Shown: positions 41,610 to 50,669, counted from the stretch's first letter. The stretch is 64,000 nt of DNA from DASXMT01 sp035552655 (GCA_035552655.1 DASZLD010000038.1:4966-68965), one strand, 5' to 3'. Notes: generated by a model not told the origin, from the sequence alone. Program-made: numbers and translations.

Positions 41610-42359
41610 CTACGGCAGTGGGGCGGTGGCCGGGGCCAGCCGCGGCGTTCTCCCGAAGTGCACGGTGACACCGTCGCGTCGCATGCAGCGGGCGAACCAG
41701 ATGACCGAGAGCGCGATGGCGCCAGCGGTGAGGGACACCGAGATGCCACTGCGCTCAACGGCGAACGCTCCGACCGACTCGGTGAGAAGCAGCCACAGCA
41801 CGACGGCACCGTTCAAGAACATGACCGTCGCCCACAGGAACGACACGCGGATGAAGAACCGATGGACGGTCGGTCGAGCCAGGAGCTCGGGGGTGAGGGG
41901 GCAGAAGTCGTGGGTGAACCGCTGGGTGAAGGGTCGACCCAGGAGGGCAGAGCCCACCAATGCCAACGACACCAGGAACGTGCTGGCCGTCGGCTGGATG
42001 AAATAGAGGAAAGCGCTGCCGGTGATGAACGAGATGACCGTCCGCAAGGTCAGGAGGGCGGTGCCCACCAACAAGAGCGTCGACACCCGCTGATGGCGCA
42101 CCAGGCGGCGACCCACGATCAAGTAGGACCAGGCCAATGCGCCAATGAGGGCCCCGCGGAATCCGGCGATCAGCAGCATCAGGTAATACGCGCCCAGGGG
42201 CGCCACAACGCCTTCCAACACAACAGGCATCGCATGCCAGAGCACGTTGCGAGGGGCGGGAAGGTGAAGCACAGAGCCGGCGTGCCCATCGGGGTGATCT
42301 GAGAAGGTCAGCGCCCGCAGTGGCCGTCGGTAGCTACCGAGAGGGCTGATACGGCACAC
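41610..42359 (-). CDS. Polytopic membrane protein, VC0807-like family, up to 249 aa
   Basis: Six or so hydrophobic helices: APLGAYYLMLLIAGF, GALIGALAWSYLIVG, LLLVGTALLTLRTVISFITG, FLYFIQPTASTFLVSLALVGS, VSFLWATVMFLNGAVVLWLLL and a last one. FLYFIQPTASTFLVSLALVGSALLGRPF followed by RPTVHRFFIRVSFLW resembles the VC0807/intracellular-septation-like family of unknown function. The start is uncertain: GTG 42359 has GAGGAG only two bases upstream, and a later ATG (residue 44) directly precedes the first helix. No operon partner is evident. Confidence 0.72.
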   Translation of the reverse strand: MCRISPLGSYRRPLRALTFSDHPDGHAGSVLHLPAPRNVLWHAMPVVLEGVVAPLGAYYLMLLIAGFRGALIGALAWSYLIVGRRLVRHQRVSTLLLVGTALLTLRTVISFITGSAFLYFIQPTASTFLVSLALVGSALLGRPFTQRFTHDFCPLTPELLARPTVHRFFIRVSFLWATVMFLNGAVVLWLLLTESVGAFAVERSGISVSLTAGAIALSVIWFARCMRRDGVTVHFGRTPRLAPATAPLP

Positions 42360-42461
42360 TACTCCTCTGGTGCCCTCGGAATTCGTCGGGCCACAAGGGC
42401 AACGACCCCTGTCTGCGCTTGCCTTTCTCCCTCCCAGGTCAGGGCTCCGACGACCGCCCGG

Positions 42462-43238
42462 TCAGCCCAGAAAGAAGGATGTGAGGACGGGCGCCAGCGC
42501 GTCGTCAGCGGCGTTGTGGGTCTGTCCCTCCAGCACGAGATGCTGGCTGTTGGGCACCGCCGCGGCCACGGCTTCGACGGCATCGCGGGCCCACCGGGGA
42601 CTCTCGGCGCCGCTGAGGACCAGGGTAGGAACGTCGAGGGTGGCCAACTGTTCGGCCGGTATGTGCTGATCGCCGAGAATGGCCAGGTCATAGGGCAGGG
42701 TGTGGGCCAACGCCTCGAAGCGGGACCACAAAGGAGCCCCCTTCATCATGGTCACCACCTCCGCCGGTGTTTCGGGCCCTTCGAGCAGGAACAGCTCGGC
42801 CGCCTGGCTGGGCTCATCGGCACCGAGCAGCTGGCTGACCCGCTCAGCCAGTCCTGCCGGTCGGATCCGTGTCCCCTCGACGATGTAGGGCGGTTCGTAG
42901 GCCACCAACCTGGTGGCCGGGAGACCGGCGATGACGGCCTCCAGTGCGAGCGCTGCACCGGAGGAATGGCCGAAGACGAAGGCCGGGCCACCGGCGGCGG
43001 CCGCCACGGCCTGGAGATCCTCGATCTCACGCTCGACCCCATAGGGCGCGGTGTCACCGCTCGACCCCCTGCCGCGACGGTCATAGCGGAACACGGTGAA
43101 CTGAGGGGCAAGCAACGTTGCCAGCGTCTCCGATGTCGCTCGATCGCAGAACGCTCCCACCACCAACACCAGTGCGGGTCCCTCACCCTCCCGATCGAAG
43201 GCGATCGAAGTGCCGTCGGCCGAGCGCGTCGTCTCCAT
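42462..43238 (-). CDS. Alpha/beta hydrolase, 258 aa
   Basis: A soluble hydrolase of the esterase/haloperoxidase-like type. The first strand GPALVLVVGAFCDRATSETL lacks the usual HG, having VGAF instead. The nucleophile S92 lies in FVFGHSSGAALALE, the acid region is LVLSGAESPRWARDA, and the histidine is in EGQTHNAADDAL. FRYDRRGRGSSGDT is typical. The ATG at 43238 follows GGGGAG; the frame continuing to 43490 overlaps the small gene upstream. Together with that 70-residue gene it forms a leftward pair. Confidence 0.88.
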   Translation of the reverse strand: METTRSADGTSIAFDREGEGPALVLVVGAFCDRATSETLATLLAPQFTVFRYDRRGRGSSGDTAPYGVEREIEDLQAVAAAAGGPAFVFGHSSGAALALEAVIAGLPATRLVAYEPPYIVEGTRIRPAGLAERVSQLLGADEPSQAAELFLLEGPETPAEVVTMMKGAPLWSRFEALAHTLPYDLAILGDQHIPAEQLATLDVPTLVLSGAESPRWARDAVEAVAAAVPNSQHLVLEGQTHNAADDALAPVLTSFFLG

Positions 43239-43288
43239 GTCGCTCCCCTGTCGCTCAGGTGCCGGCGTAACCGCCCGGCACGGACTGC

Positions 43289-43501
43289 TCAGCCCGCCCG
43301 CTGGACCTCGACCTCGGCCGTCTGGACTACCGGCTGCTTGTACCAGCGGGCGGAGGTGTCCTCGATGAGGGCGAGCATGGTGTCCATGCCCATGAACTTG
43401 GGCTCGATCCGGGACACGAGCACTTCGGCTCCTGACTCCAGTCGAACACGATCGCCAACCTGTACGTCCGATGCCGGCATGTTCTTCCATGTTTCAGCCA
43501 T
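43289..43501 (-). CDS. Small conserved-looking protein, unknown function, 70 aa
   Basis: Not recognised by family name. The sequence MPASDVQVGDRVRLESGAEVLVSRIEPKFMG reads like a small beta-barrel (Hint- or RNA-binding-like), and the C-terminal WYKQPVVQTAEVEVQ adds another strand. No cysteines or hydrophobic segments. It lies 50 bp upstream of the alpha/beta hydrolase gene, same strand, and divergent from the DUF3054 gene. It probably binds a partner, but nothing in the sequence identifies it. Confidence 0.65.
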   Translation of the reverse strand: MAETWKNMPASDVQVGDRVRLESGAEVLVSRIEPKFMGMDTMLALIEDTSARWYKQPVVQTAEVEVQRAG

Positions 43502-43563
43502 GCCTCATCCTGCCATCACCCGGCGGCGATCGTCTGGTCGGCGGGACACTAGGTTGACCGTCG

Positions 43564-43977
43564 ATGGGCAAAGTCAGCGTGGCACTCGATCTCGTCATGG
43601 TCCTGGTCTTCGTGGCCATCGGCCGAACCGCCCATGCCCATGGCCTGACCGTCGCCGGCCTGGCCTCGACTGCGTGGCCCTTCCTGGCCGCACTGGCCAT
43701 CGGCTGGCTCATCCTGGCCGCGGGTCGTCGCGACGGCATGACCCTCTCGAGCGGACTTGTGGTGTGGATCTCGACGGTGGCTCTGGGCATGGCCTTCCGG
43801 GTGATCGCCGGTCAGGGCACTGCTGTCGCCTTCGTGTTCGTGGCCCTGGGCTTCCTGGGGCTCACCCTGCTGGGCTGGCGAATCGTGGCCCTGGGCATCC
43901 GGCGCCGGCGGGTAGCCGGTCGAAGCCCGGAAGCTCACCGATCGGCTACCCGAGGAGTGAGTAATCCGTCGGGTTGA
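43564..43977 (+). CDS. DUF3054 family integral membrane protein, 137 aa
   Basis: Four predicted helices: VALDLVMVLVFVAIGRTAHA, LASTAWPFLAALAIGWLILAA, LSSGLVVWISTVALGMAFRVIAG and AFVFVALGFLGLTLLGWRIVA. The ALDLVMVLVFVAIGR...HG opening is the signature of DUF3054, small actinobacterial membrane proteins of unknown function. TAGGTT lies eight bases before the ATG with no ribosome site, so it may be leaderless. The 3' end overlaps the convergent NIPSNAP gene by 32 bp. Confidence 0.87.
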   Translation: MGKVSVALDLVMVLVFVAIGRTAHAHGLTVAGLASTAWPFLAALAIGWLILAAGRRDGMTLSSGLVVWISTVALGMAFRVIAGQGTAVAFVFVALGFLGLTLLGWRIVALGIRRRRVAGRSPEAHRSATRGVSNPSG

Positions 43978-44299
43978 GGAACACGGATTCGATCGCCGTG
44001 GTCAGCGAACCTCCGTTTCGCTCCTCGCTCTCGGCCTTGGCCTGTATCCACACCGGATCGGCCCGGAACGAGTCCCACGCCGCTTCGGCTGCATCCCGGT
44101 CGCTGAAGGCCAAGATGTACACGAGTGTGTCGGCGGGGACCTGCTGGCCGTCCTGCGGCGTCCAGAAACCGATCACGGTCATGCCGTGCTTGTCGAACAA
44201 GGGCAGGGTGTGGTCCCGGAACCGCTCGTGCAGGGCGTCAATCTTGCCAGGGACAGCATGGTAGGTGCGGAGTTCGAAGACGCGAGAGGAAGGTGCCAT
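43946..44299 (-). CDS. NIPSNAP family protein, 117 aa
   Basis: A dimeric ferredoxin-like fold protein: VFELRTYHAVPGKIDALHERFRDHTLPLFDKHGMTVIGFWTP is the diagnostic opening, and ILAFSDRDAAEAAWDSFRADPVW the second module. Bacterial NIPSNAP proteins are of uncertain function. TAACGT precedes the ATG by six bases, so the transcript may be leaderless. Its 3' end overlaps the convergent DUF3054 gene. Confidence 0.9.
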   Translation of the reverse strand: MAPSSRVFELRTYHAVPGKIDALHERFRDHTLPLFDKHGMTVIGFWTPQDGQQVPADTLVYILAFSDRDAAEAAWDSFRADPVWIQAKAESEERNGGSLTTAIESVFLNPTDYSLLG

Positions 44300-44340
44300 C
44301 GCCTCACGTTACCGAGTGTTCGACGGGAGGCTCCTCGGTG

Positions 44341-44997
44341 TCAGCGGGCCACGGGGAGGCCGAACATCTCCAGGCAGTCCTCGGACAGGCCCTCGACGAC
44401 GATGTCGTCTCGCCGAGCCGTGGACCATGTGTCCCGGTCCAGTCGCAGGTTGATCATCCGATCGGGTAGCCCTCGCCGGAGCAGCAGCTCCTCGCCGTTG
44501 AACACGTAGCCCAGCGATCGAGACGTAGCCATCGAAGGCTCGTTGTCGAAAAAGGCGCCGCTCAACGCCTCTCGGGCTCCGAGCCCGTCGAAGGCCAGAT
44601 GCAAGATGGCTGACCGCATCTCTTTCCCGATCCCCTGGCCCTGGTACTCCTGGCTCAGCCACGAGCCCGTCTTCACCGACCGGAGGGGACCGAAGTCCGT
44701 AGCCATGAGCTCTTGGACACCGACCGGTCGGCCGTCGACGAAGACGCCGCCCTGGAACCGCCAGTGATGCGGACTCCAGGTCGCCCGTGCCCCCCACCAG
44801 AACTGGAGCGCCTCCCGGTGCCGGTGCGGGAGGGGCCGGTCCGTCCACGGCGTCGAGAAGGGCATCACCGCCGGATCGTGTATCCCGCCATCACTCACAG
44901 CTACGAGCTCGTTCTGTTCGTCGTCGGTGGGAAGACGGATCTCCAGGCGTGGGGTCCTCACCCGCACATCGAAGAGCGGCCAGTACGGGTGGGGCAC
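44341..44997 (-). CDS. GNAT family N-acetyltransferase, 218 aa
   Basis: Acetyl-CoA-dependent acetyltransferase of the RimJ/L type. VRTPRLEIRLPTDDEQNELV is the usual opening, followed by VGVQELMATDFGPLRSVKTGSWLSQEYQGQGIGKEMRSAILHLAF with the Q/RxxGxG/A acetyl-CoA loop QGQGIG. The last part (EALSGAFFDNEPSMATSRSLGYVFNG) is also typical. The GTG at 44997 is chosen because it opens on the first conserved strand; no ribosome site is obvious. The upstream frame to 45417 is antisense to the 156-aa gene and rejected. Substrate unknown. Confidence 0.87.
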   Translation of the reverse strand: MPHPYWPLFDVRVRTPRLEIRLPTDDEQNELVAVSDGGIHDPAVMPFSTPWTDRPLPHRHREALQFWWGARATWSPHHWRFQGGVFVDGRPVGVQELMATDFGPLRSVKTGSWLSQEYQGQGIGKEMRSAILHLAFDGLGAREALSGAFFDNEPSMATSRSLGYVFNGEELLLRRGLPDRMINLRLDRDTWSTARRDDIVVEGLSEDCLEMFGLPVAR

Positions 44998-45146
44998 GAC
45001 TTCAGTCTTGCACCGCGCCCTCCTCCCATGCGGCCCGGCCGGGTGGCGCTCAGCGCACTGACTCAGACGGATAGAACCGGGCCGCAGTGGGTAAGAAGGG
45101 TCCATTGCCGCCGTGCCAACGGCGGCAACCCCAAGGAGCCAGTTCA

Positions 45147-45617
45147 ATGGACATCGTTCGCAACTCCGATGGCACCCTCGTCGTCCCGGTGGAGCCGGAA
45201 CGACAGCACCCAACAGAGAGCGACGGGGATACCCCCTCGGACGGGGCCGAAGCCACGCCGGTGGCCACCACCAGGGTGCTCCACCCGGGCGAAGGCGGGT
45301 ACGACGAGGCCTTGGCCGAGTGGGACCTGCAGCAGAACCCCGATCGCGAGCCGGTCGTCTCCACCGCTTCTGGTCGCCAAACGGCCATGGCCCTGGTGCA
45401 TGCAGTGGCCACCTCACCCGACCAACCCATTGCCAAGGAGGTGAAGGCCGTCGGCAATTCCGACGCCAGCGGTGAAGCGCTGCGCCACGTGCTCGTTGGC
45501 GGGGTTCACTCGGTTGAGGACTTCGCCAAAGAGGTCGCAGCAGCAGAAGGCGGCGAGCCGCTCTCAGCCCATGAGGCCACCAAGATCATCGGCGAGATCC
45601 TGGCCGAGCTCGATTGA
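45147..45617 (+). CDS. Acidic hypothetical protein, 156 aa
   Basis: Not recognised. The ATG at 45147 is fixed by AAGGAG eight bases upstream. The first 50 residues are acidic and low-complexity (TESDGDTPSDGAEATP), then comes a helical region (GYDEALAEWDLQQNP, AMALVHAVATSPD, EALRHVLVGGVHSVEDFAKEVAAAEGGE). It looks like a soluble, partly disordered protein. It lies 60 bp before the ABC-F gene, so it could share its transcript. No motif suggests a function. Confidence 0.6.
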   Translation: MDIVRNSDGTLVVPVEPERQHPTESDGDTPSDGAEATPVATTRVLHPGEGGYDEALAEWDLQQNPDREPVVSTASGRQTAMALVHAVATSPDQPIAKEVKAVGNSDASGEALRHVLVGGVHSVEDFAKEVAAAEGGEPLSAHEATKIIGEILAELD

Positions 45618-45677
45618 GGAGCGCGGGGCGCCGGCGGTGACGGCGGTGACGGCGGTGCCCGATACCCTGGGCGCCTC

Positions 45678-47429
45678 GTGGCCGTACTCGTCGATCTCCA
45701 GCAAGTTGCCGTTCGCCGGGTGGACCGGGTCCTGTTCGAACACCTGTCTCTCACCGTCTCCGACGGTGATCGCATCGGCGTGGTGGGCACCAATGGTTCG
45801 GGCAAATCGACCCTGTTGCGCATCGTGGCCGGCGTCGATGACCCCGAGGAGGGCCAGGTCCGACGAGGGCGGGGGACGCGGGTGGGGTTCCTCGACCAGG
45901 TACCCCGGCTTCCGCCCGGTACGGTCCAGGGCGCGGTCGGGGAGGGATGGGAGGCAGAGGCGGCCCTCGACCGTCTGGGCATGGGCACCTCGGCCGACAT
46001 CGATACCGGAGCGCTTTCCGGTGGCCAGTCCAAGCGGGTGGCGCTGGCCCGGGTGCTGGCCCACCCGGCCGAGCTGCTGGTGCTCGACGAACCCACCAAC
46101 CATCTCGATCTGGGTGCCGTGGCTTGGTTGGAGCAGCGCCTGCTGTCCTTCCGCGGCGGCCTGGTGCTGGTCACCCACGACCGTCACCTGCTCGACCGGC
46201 TCACCACCCGGATGCTCGAGCTCGACTCAGGGTCCAGCTACGTGCACGAGGGTGGTTACCAGTCGTACCTGACGGCCAAAGCCGAGCGCGAGGAACGGGC
46301 GGCGTCGGCCGAGTCGACCCGGCGCAACCTGGCCCGCCGCGAACTGGCCTGGCTCCGCCGGGGAGCCCAAGCCCGGTCGCGCAAGCCGCAGGCCCGGATC
46401 GATGCCGCCGTTCGGCTCATCGAGGGGGGACCGGATGTCCCCGCTCGAACGTCCGAGCTGGAGATGGTCGAGGTCACGCCCCGGCTGGGCGACAAGGTCA
46501 TCGAGTGTGCCGGGGTCGGGTTCCGCTACGACGGCGGGCCCCTGGTCCTGTCGGGGGTCGATCTGGTCCTCGGACGACGGGAGCGCCTGGGCATCGTGGG
46601 GGCCAACGGGTCGGGCAAATCGACCCTGGTCGACCTCCTGGCCGGTCGCCGACAACCCACCGTCGGCACGGTCGAGGTGGGACCGACGGTGGTGGTGGGC
46701 TACTACGACCAACAGGGGATCGAGCTCGATCTTCGGGCTCGGGTGCAGGACCTGGTGGCGGGTCCCCACCGCTCACCGGGCTCCCTGGCCGACGTCGAGC
46801 TGATGAAGCGCTTCTCGTTCACCGGCGAGCTGCCGTTCGCCCGAGTGGGCACCCTGTCGGGCGGTGAACGGCGACGCCTGCAGCTCCTCTTGGTCATCGC
46901 CAGCCGACCCAACGTCCTGTTCCTGGACGAGCCGACCAACGACTTCGACCTCGACACCCTCCGAGTCCTCGAGGACTTCGTCGAGGACTGGCCGGGGGCG
47001 CTGGTGGTGGTCAGCCACGACCGCACGTTCCTGGATCGGACCACCGACCACTTGGTGGCAGTGGAAGCAGACGCAACCGTGTCGGCCGTACCGGGCGGCG
47101 TGGCCGGCTGGGTCGCCCGCGTCGAACACGGCGACGCCCGCCGAGCAGGGTCGCTCCCGCCCCGCTCACCGCGCGACACGCCGGTGGCCCCAGTGGCGAA
47201 GCCGAGTACCGGTGGGAGTCCTCCCATGGGCCGGCTGCTGCGCGAGGCGGAGAAGAACATGGTCCGCTTGCAACGACAGCGGGACAGGATCACCGAGGCC
47301 TTGACCGGTGCGGTCGACCATGTGGCGATGACCCGGTTGGGTGACGAGCTGGCCGACGCCCAGGCCGCGTTGGATGAGGCCGAGGAGCACTGGTTGGAGC
47401 TGGCCGAACAGGCCGAATCGGGCGGGTAA
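45678..47429 (+). CDS. ABC-F family ATPase, 583 aa
   Basis: A soluble double-ATPase of the translation-factor type, with no membrane domain. The two Walker A motifs are GTNGSGKST (about residue 37) and GANGSGKST (about 312). Two signatures are LSGGQSKR and LSGGERRR. Walker B is LLVLDEPTNHLDL and VLFLDEPTNDFDL. The inter-domain linker (about 205-255) contains an arginine-rich helix, RRELAWLRRGAQARSRKPQ, and the C-terminal helical tail is about 60 residues. The form is closest to Uup. TACCCT lies nine bases before the GTG, with no ribosome site. These proteins act on the ribosome, some giving antibiotic protection. Confidence 0.92.
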   Translation: MAVLVDLQQVAVRRVDRVLFEHLSLTVSDGDRIGVVGTNGSGKSTLLRIVAGVDDPEEGQVRRGRGTRVGFLDQVPRLPPGTVQGAVGEGWEAEAALDRLGMGTSADIDTGALSGGQSKRVALARVLAHPAELLVLDEPTNHLDLGAVAWLEQRLLSFRGGLVLVTHDRHLLDRLTTRMLELDSGSSYVHEGGYQSYLTAKAEREERAASAESTRRNLARRELAWLRRGAQARSRKPQARIDAAVRLIEGGPDVPARTSELEMVEVTPRLGDKVIECAGVGFRYDGGPLVLSGVDLVLGRRERLGIVGANGSGKSTLVDLLAGRRQPTVGTVEVGPTVVVGYYDQQGIELDLRARVQDLVAGPHRSPGSLADVELMKRFSFTGELPFARVGTLSGGERRRLQLLLVIASRPNVLFLDEPTNDFDLDTLRVLEDFVEDWPGALVVVSHDRTFLDRTTDHLVAVEADATVSAVPGGVAGWVARVEHGDARRAGSLPPRSPRDTPVAPVAKPSTGGSPPMGRLLREAEKNMVRLQRQRDRITEALTGAVDHVAMTRLGDELADAQAALDEAEEHWLELAEQAESGG

Positions 47430-47447
47430 GTCCGTCCGGTCAAGCGG

Positions 47448-48302
47448 TCAGCGGAACAGCACCTCGGAGACCACTTTGCTCCAGGGTCGGGTGAGCGATC
47501 GGAGCTCAGCGCAGCCCTCGTCACCAAGGTTGGCGTACGGGGCCGCGGCCAGGCGGTCCGTCTCGGCTTCGATCTCCGCGCGCTGGGCCGCCCCCCACTC
47601 GGTGAACGTCGTCTCGTCGCCGCTGCCGGCGGTCAGCCAGCCTCGCTGGCGCAACGAGCCCACGGCTGCGGCCCATTCCTGATCCGACCACCCGCGGGTG
47701 GAGCGGAGCAGACCCAGGGGCACCTCACCGTCGGCGCCATGGGTGATCAGGGCGTCGATCCCCGACAGGTCATGGGTGACGAGGAGGGCGATGTGGCCGT
47801 CCCCCCTGAACTCGCGCAAGATGGACTGAGCATGCCAGAGGGCCAGGTGGGGCTCCTCGGGCCAGCTGAGCCGGGCGTGGCCGGCACACAGGGGACGGCC
47901 CTCGACCCGAGTGGATGCATCCTCAGCCAGGGTCTGGGCCAGCTCCGCAGCTCGGGCCATCGCATCGGAGTCGACCACGTCGTCACCCAGCAGGCGCCGG
48001 TATGCCCGGTCGACGGCACGCAGGCGGGCCCTCACCAGGTCTTCGGGCGCAGCGATCTCCCACGCACCGGGAATGGCCGCGTGCACCAGGTCGGGCTTGA
48101 AGTTGAAGAAGGTCGAGATCACCACCTCGGCCGATACCGCACCCATGGGGGCGGCGCGCGAGGCGAAGTACCCGTTCGTCCCGGTGATACCCAGCGCGGC
48201 GTACGCCTCAGCCGCTTCGGGAACGAAGTAGATCATCCCGTGGAGCGGCTCCACCGTCCGCCACGTCTTCCGGGCCAGTAGGGCCGCTTCGTTCGTGCTC
48301 AC
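47448..48302 (-). CDS. SCO6745-like conserved actinobacterial protein, 284 aa
   Basis: A soluble protein of the actinobacterial SCO6745 family, characterised by RKTWRTVEPLHGMIYFVPEAAEAYAALGI near the N-terminus, GYFASRAAPMGAVSAEVV, and a C-terminal helical domain with GWSDQEWAAAVGSLRQRGWL. The last part resembles a winged helix-turn-helix, so a regulatory or chaperone role has been guessed for the family; function is not established. The GTG at 48302 has a G-rich ribosome site upstream. It lies 27 bp upstream of a VOC gene on the same strand. Confidence 0.8.
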   Translation of the reverse strand: MSTNEAALLARKTWRTVEPLHGMIYFVPEAAEAYAALGITGTNGYFASRAAPMGAVSAEVVISTFFNFKPDLVHAAIPGAWEIAAPEDLVRARLRAVDRAYRRLLGDDVVDSDAMARAAELAQTLAEDASTRVEGRPLCAGHARLSWPEEPHLALWHAQSILREFRGDGHIALLVTHDLSGIDALITHGADGEVPLGLLRSTRGWSDQEWAAAVGSLRQRGWLTAGSGDETTFTEWGAAQRAEIEAETDRLAAAPYANLGDEGCAELRSLTRPWSKVVSEVLFR

Positions 48303-48328
48303 ACTTCCCCCCCGTTCCTCGTCTCGGC

Positions 48329-48682
48329 CTAAGGATGGCTCAAGACGTTGACCACATGCCCGTCAGGATCTCGAACGAAGAAGCGGCGCACACCCCATGG
48401 CTCATCGGTCAGGGGGTGCACGATCTCAGCCTTGGCCTCCAGGGCCTCGGCGTACACGGCATCGACGTCGTCGACCTGGATGGACACATCGGGGTTCACC
48501 GGTGCCGTCTCGTCATGGGTCACCAAGCTGAGTTGGGCACCGGGCTGCTGGTCGGGATGGGCCAGCGTGACGATCCACCCATGGTCCATGACCGGCTGCA
48601 GGCCGAACAGGGAGCGGTAGAAGGCAGTGGTCTGGACCACAGACCGGCAGGCGAGATCGGGCACGACCCGGCGAACACTCAT
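48329..48682 (-). CDS. VOC family protein, 117 aa
   Basis: A small glyoxalase/dioxygenase-fold protein. MSVRRVVPDLACRSVVQTTAFYRSLFGLQPV, then DVSIQVDDVDAVYAEALEAKAEIVHPLTDEPWGVRRFFVRDPDGHVVNVLSH are the two modules. The last strand has H at the place of the metal-ligand Glu (VVNVLSH), which may alter or abolish metal binding. Resembles bleomycin-resistance/glyoxalase proteins. The ATG at 48682 is preceded by GATGAT six bases away; the longer frame to 49060 is antisense to cysNC and rejected. Confidence 0.85.
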   Translation of the reverse strand: MSVRRVVPDLACRSVVQTTAFYRSLFGLQPVMDHGWIVTLAHPDQQPGAQLSLVTHDETAPVNPDVSIQVDDVDAVYAEALEAKAEIVHPLTDEPWGVRRFFVRDPDGHVVNVLSHP

Positions 48683-48749
48683 GGCACGATCATCCCTCCC
48701 ATGGCCCCAGACAACCAGCCCGGCTCGCTCACCCGGGTTCGACGACGGG

Positions 48750-50669
48750 TCACCGTTCGAGCTCGGACTCCGGTTCAGCCCGGCCCTGCAACATGGAGAT
48801 GATGGCGTCGGCGGCATCTTCGGGCAGCACCTGGGTGGTATCGATGTGCATCTCCGGATCGGCCGGTCGCTCATAGGGGGAGTCGACGCCGGTGAAGTTG
48901 AAGAGCTCACCCCGCCGCGCCTTTCTGAACAGACCCTTGGGATCGCGAGATTCGGCGACAGCCAGGGGCGTATCCACGAAGACCTCGATGAACTCGCCCG
49001 GTTGCACACAGGACCGTGCGAATTCGCGCTCGGCCCGGAACGGAGAGATGAAGGAGGCAATGACGATCAGGCCGGCGTCGACCATGAGGCTGGCCACTTC
49101 GGCGATGCGGCGGATGTTCTCGACCCGGTCCGCATCGGTGAAGCCCAGATCCTTGTTCAGGCCATGGCGGACATTGTCGCCGTCGAGCAGATAGGTGTGA
49201 CGTCCGAGCCGGTGGAGCTTGCGTTCGACGATGTTGGCAATGGTGGACTTTCCCGCTCCCGAGAACCCGGTCAGCCAGATGAGGGCGGGGCGCTGAGCCT
49301 TCAGGGCCGAGCGTGCCTCCTTGTGGACCTCGACCGCCTGCCAATGGATGTTGGCCGACCGTCGCAGGGCGAAGTGCAAGAGCCCGGCGCCGACGGTGGC
49401 GTTGTCGAAACGGTCGATGAGGATGAAGCCACCCATCTCGCGGTTCTCGGTGTAGGGGTCGAAGGCGATGGGCCGGTCGAGGTTGATGTTGCCCACTCCG
49501 ATGTCGTTGAGATCGAGGGTGGCCGCCGCCGTGTGCTCCATGGTGTTGACGTTCACCTTGTACTTGGGATGAGCGAGCGTGGCGCCGACGGTACGGGTGC
49601 CGATCTTGAGCAGGTAGGGACGTCCGGGGAGCATGGGGTGCTCGCTCATCCAGACAATGTGAGCTTCGAACTGATCGGCCACCTCGGGTGGGTCGGCTTC
49701 TGACGCCAGGACGTCGCCCCGGCTGACGTCGATCTCGTCAATGAGCGTGATCGTGATCGACTCGCCGGTCACGGCCTCGTCGACATCACTGCCGTTCAGG
49801 ATGACGCGGGCGATCGACGTTCGTCGCCCCGACGGTAGGACGCGGACGGGGTCACCGGGATGGACGGTGCCCCGTACCACCCGACCACAGAAGCCGCGGA
49901 AGTCGAGATCGGGACGGTTCACCCACTGGATGGGCATGCGAAACGGTTCGGCCTGGACCGTCCCGTCGACCTCCACCGTCTCCAGGTGGTCGATCAGGGT
50001 CGGCCCCGAGTACCACGGCGTGCGCGGGCTCGGCTCGGTGATGTTGTCGCCCCGCAGCGCTGACAGGGGGATGGCGGTCACGTCATGCAGACCGATCTCG
50101 GAGGCGAAGGACCGGTACTCGTCGCTGATGGTCCGGAACACGTCTTCGGAGTAGTCGCACAGGTCGAGCTTGTTGATGGCCAGCACCACGTGCCTGATCC
50201 CCAGCAGCGAGACCAGATAGCTATGGCGCCGGGTCTGGGTCAGGACGCCTCTGCGGGCGTCGATCAGGATCACGGCCAGATCAGCCGTCGATGCGCCGGT
50301 CACCATGTTCCGCGTGTACTGCTCGTGGCCCGGCGTATCGGCCACGATGAACTTGCGTGCCTCGGTGGAGAAGAACCGGTAGGCCACGTCGATGGTGATG
50401 CCCTGTTCCCGCTCGGCCGCCAGCCCATCGACCAGGAGGGCGAAGTCGAGCTCGCCCCCTTGGGTGCCGATGGTGCGGGAGTCGGCCTCCAGCGCCGTCA
50501 GGTGGTCCTCGAAGATGAGCTTCGACTCGTACAGGAGGCGACCGATGAGTGTGCTCTTCCCGTCATCCACGCTGCCGCAGGTGATGAACCGGAGCATCGA
50601 TTTGCGCTCGTGGGCGTCCAGATAGTCATCGATGTCGCCGATGGCCAGGTCGCCGTGAGCGTGGGCCAT
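48750..50669 (-). CDS. cysNC: Bifunctional sulfate adenylyltransferase subunit 1/adenylylsulfate kinase (CysN-CysC fusion), 639 aa
   Basis: Makes adenylylsulfate with CysD (GTP-driven) and phosphorylates it to PAPS. The N-terminal GTPase has GSVDDGKSTL (about 32-41), VADTPGHEQY and NKLDL. The middle barrels are EF-Tu like. The C-terminal APS kinase has the P-loop GFSGAGKST at 468-476, YLLDGDNVRHGLNKDLGF, and IASFISPFRAERE. The fusion is NodQ-like and known in actinobacteria. Its ATG overlaps the stop of cysD by one base (TGATG). No cysH or cysI lies nearby, so a sulfation role is plausible. Confidence 0.96.
   Translation of the reverse strand: MAHAHGDLAIGDIDDYLDAHERKSMLRFITCGSVDDGKSTLIGRLLYESKLIFEDHLTALEADSRTIGTQGGELDFALLVDGLAAEREQGITIDVAYRFFSTEARKFIVADTPGHEQYTRNMVTGASTADLAVILIDARRGVLTQTRRHSYLVSLLGIRHVVLAINKLDLCDYSEDVFRTISDEYRSFASEIGLHDVTAIPLSALRGDNITEPSPRTPWYSGPTLIDHLETVEVDGTVQAEPFRMPIQWVNRPDLDFRGFCGRVVRGTVHPGDPVRVLPSGRRTSIARVILNGSDVDEAVTGESITITLIDEIDVSRGDVLASEADPPEVADQFEAHIVWMSEHPMLPGRPYLLKIGTRTVGATLAHPKYKVNVNTMEHTAAATLDLNDIGVGNINLDRPIAFDPYTENREMGGFILIDRFDNATVGAGLLHFALRRSANIHWQAVEVHKEARSALKAQRPALIWLTGFSGAGKSTIANIVERKLHRLGRHTYLLDGDNVRHGLNKDLGFTDADRVENIRRIAEVASLMVDAGLIVIASFISPFRAEREFARSCVQPGEFIEVFVDTPLAVAESRDPKGLFRKARRGELFNFTGVDSPYERPADPEMHIDTTQVLPEDAADAIISMLQGRAEPESELER

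Noticed and set aside
45636..45660. Short GGCGGTGAC direct repeats before the ABC-F gene
   Set aside because: Only two to three units of a simple GC-rich sequence; no indication of function.
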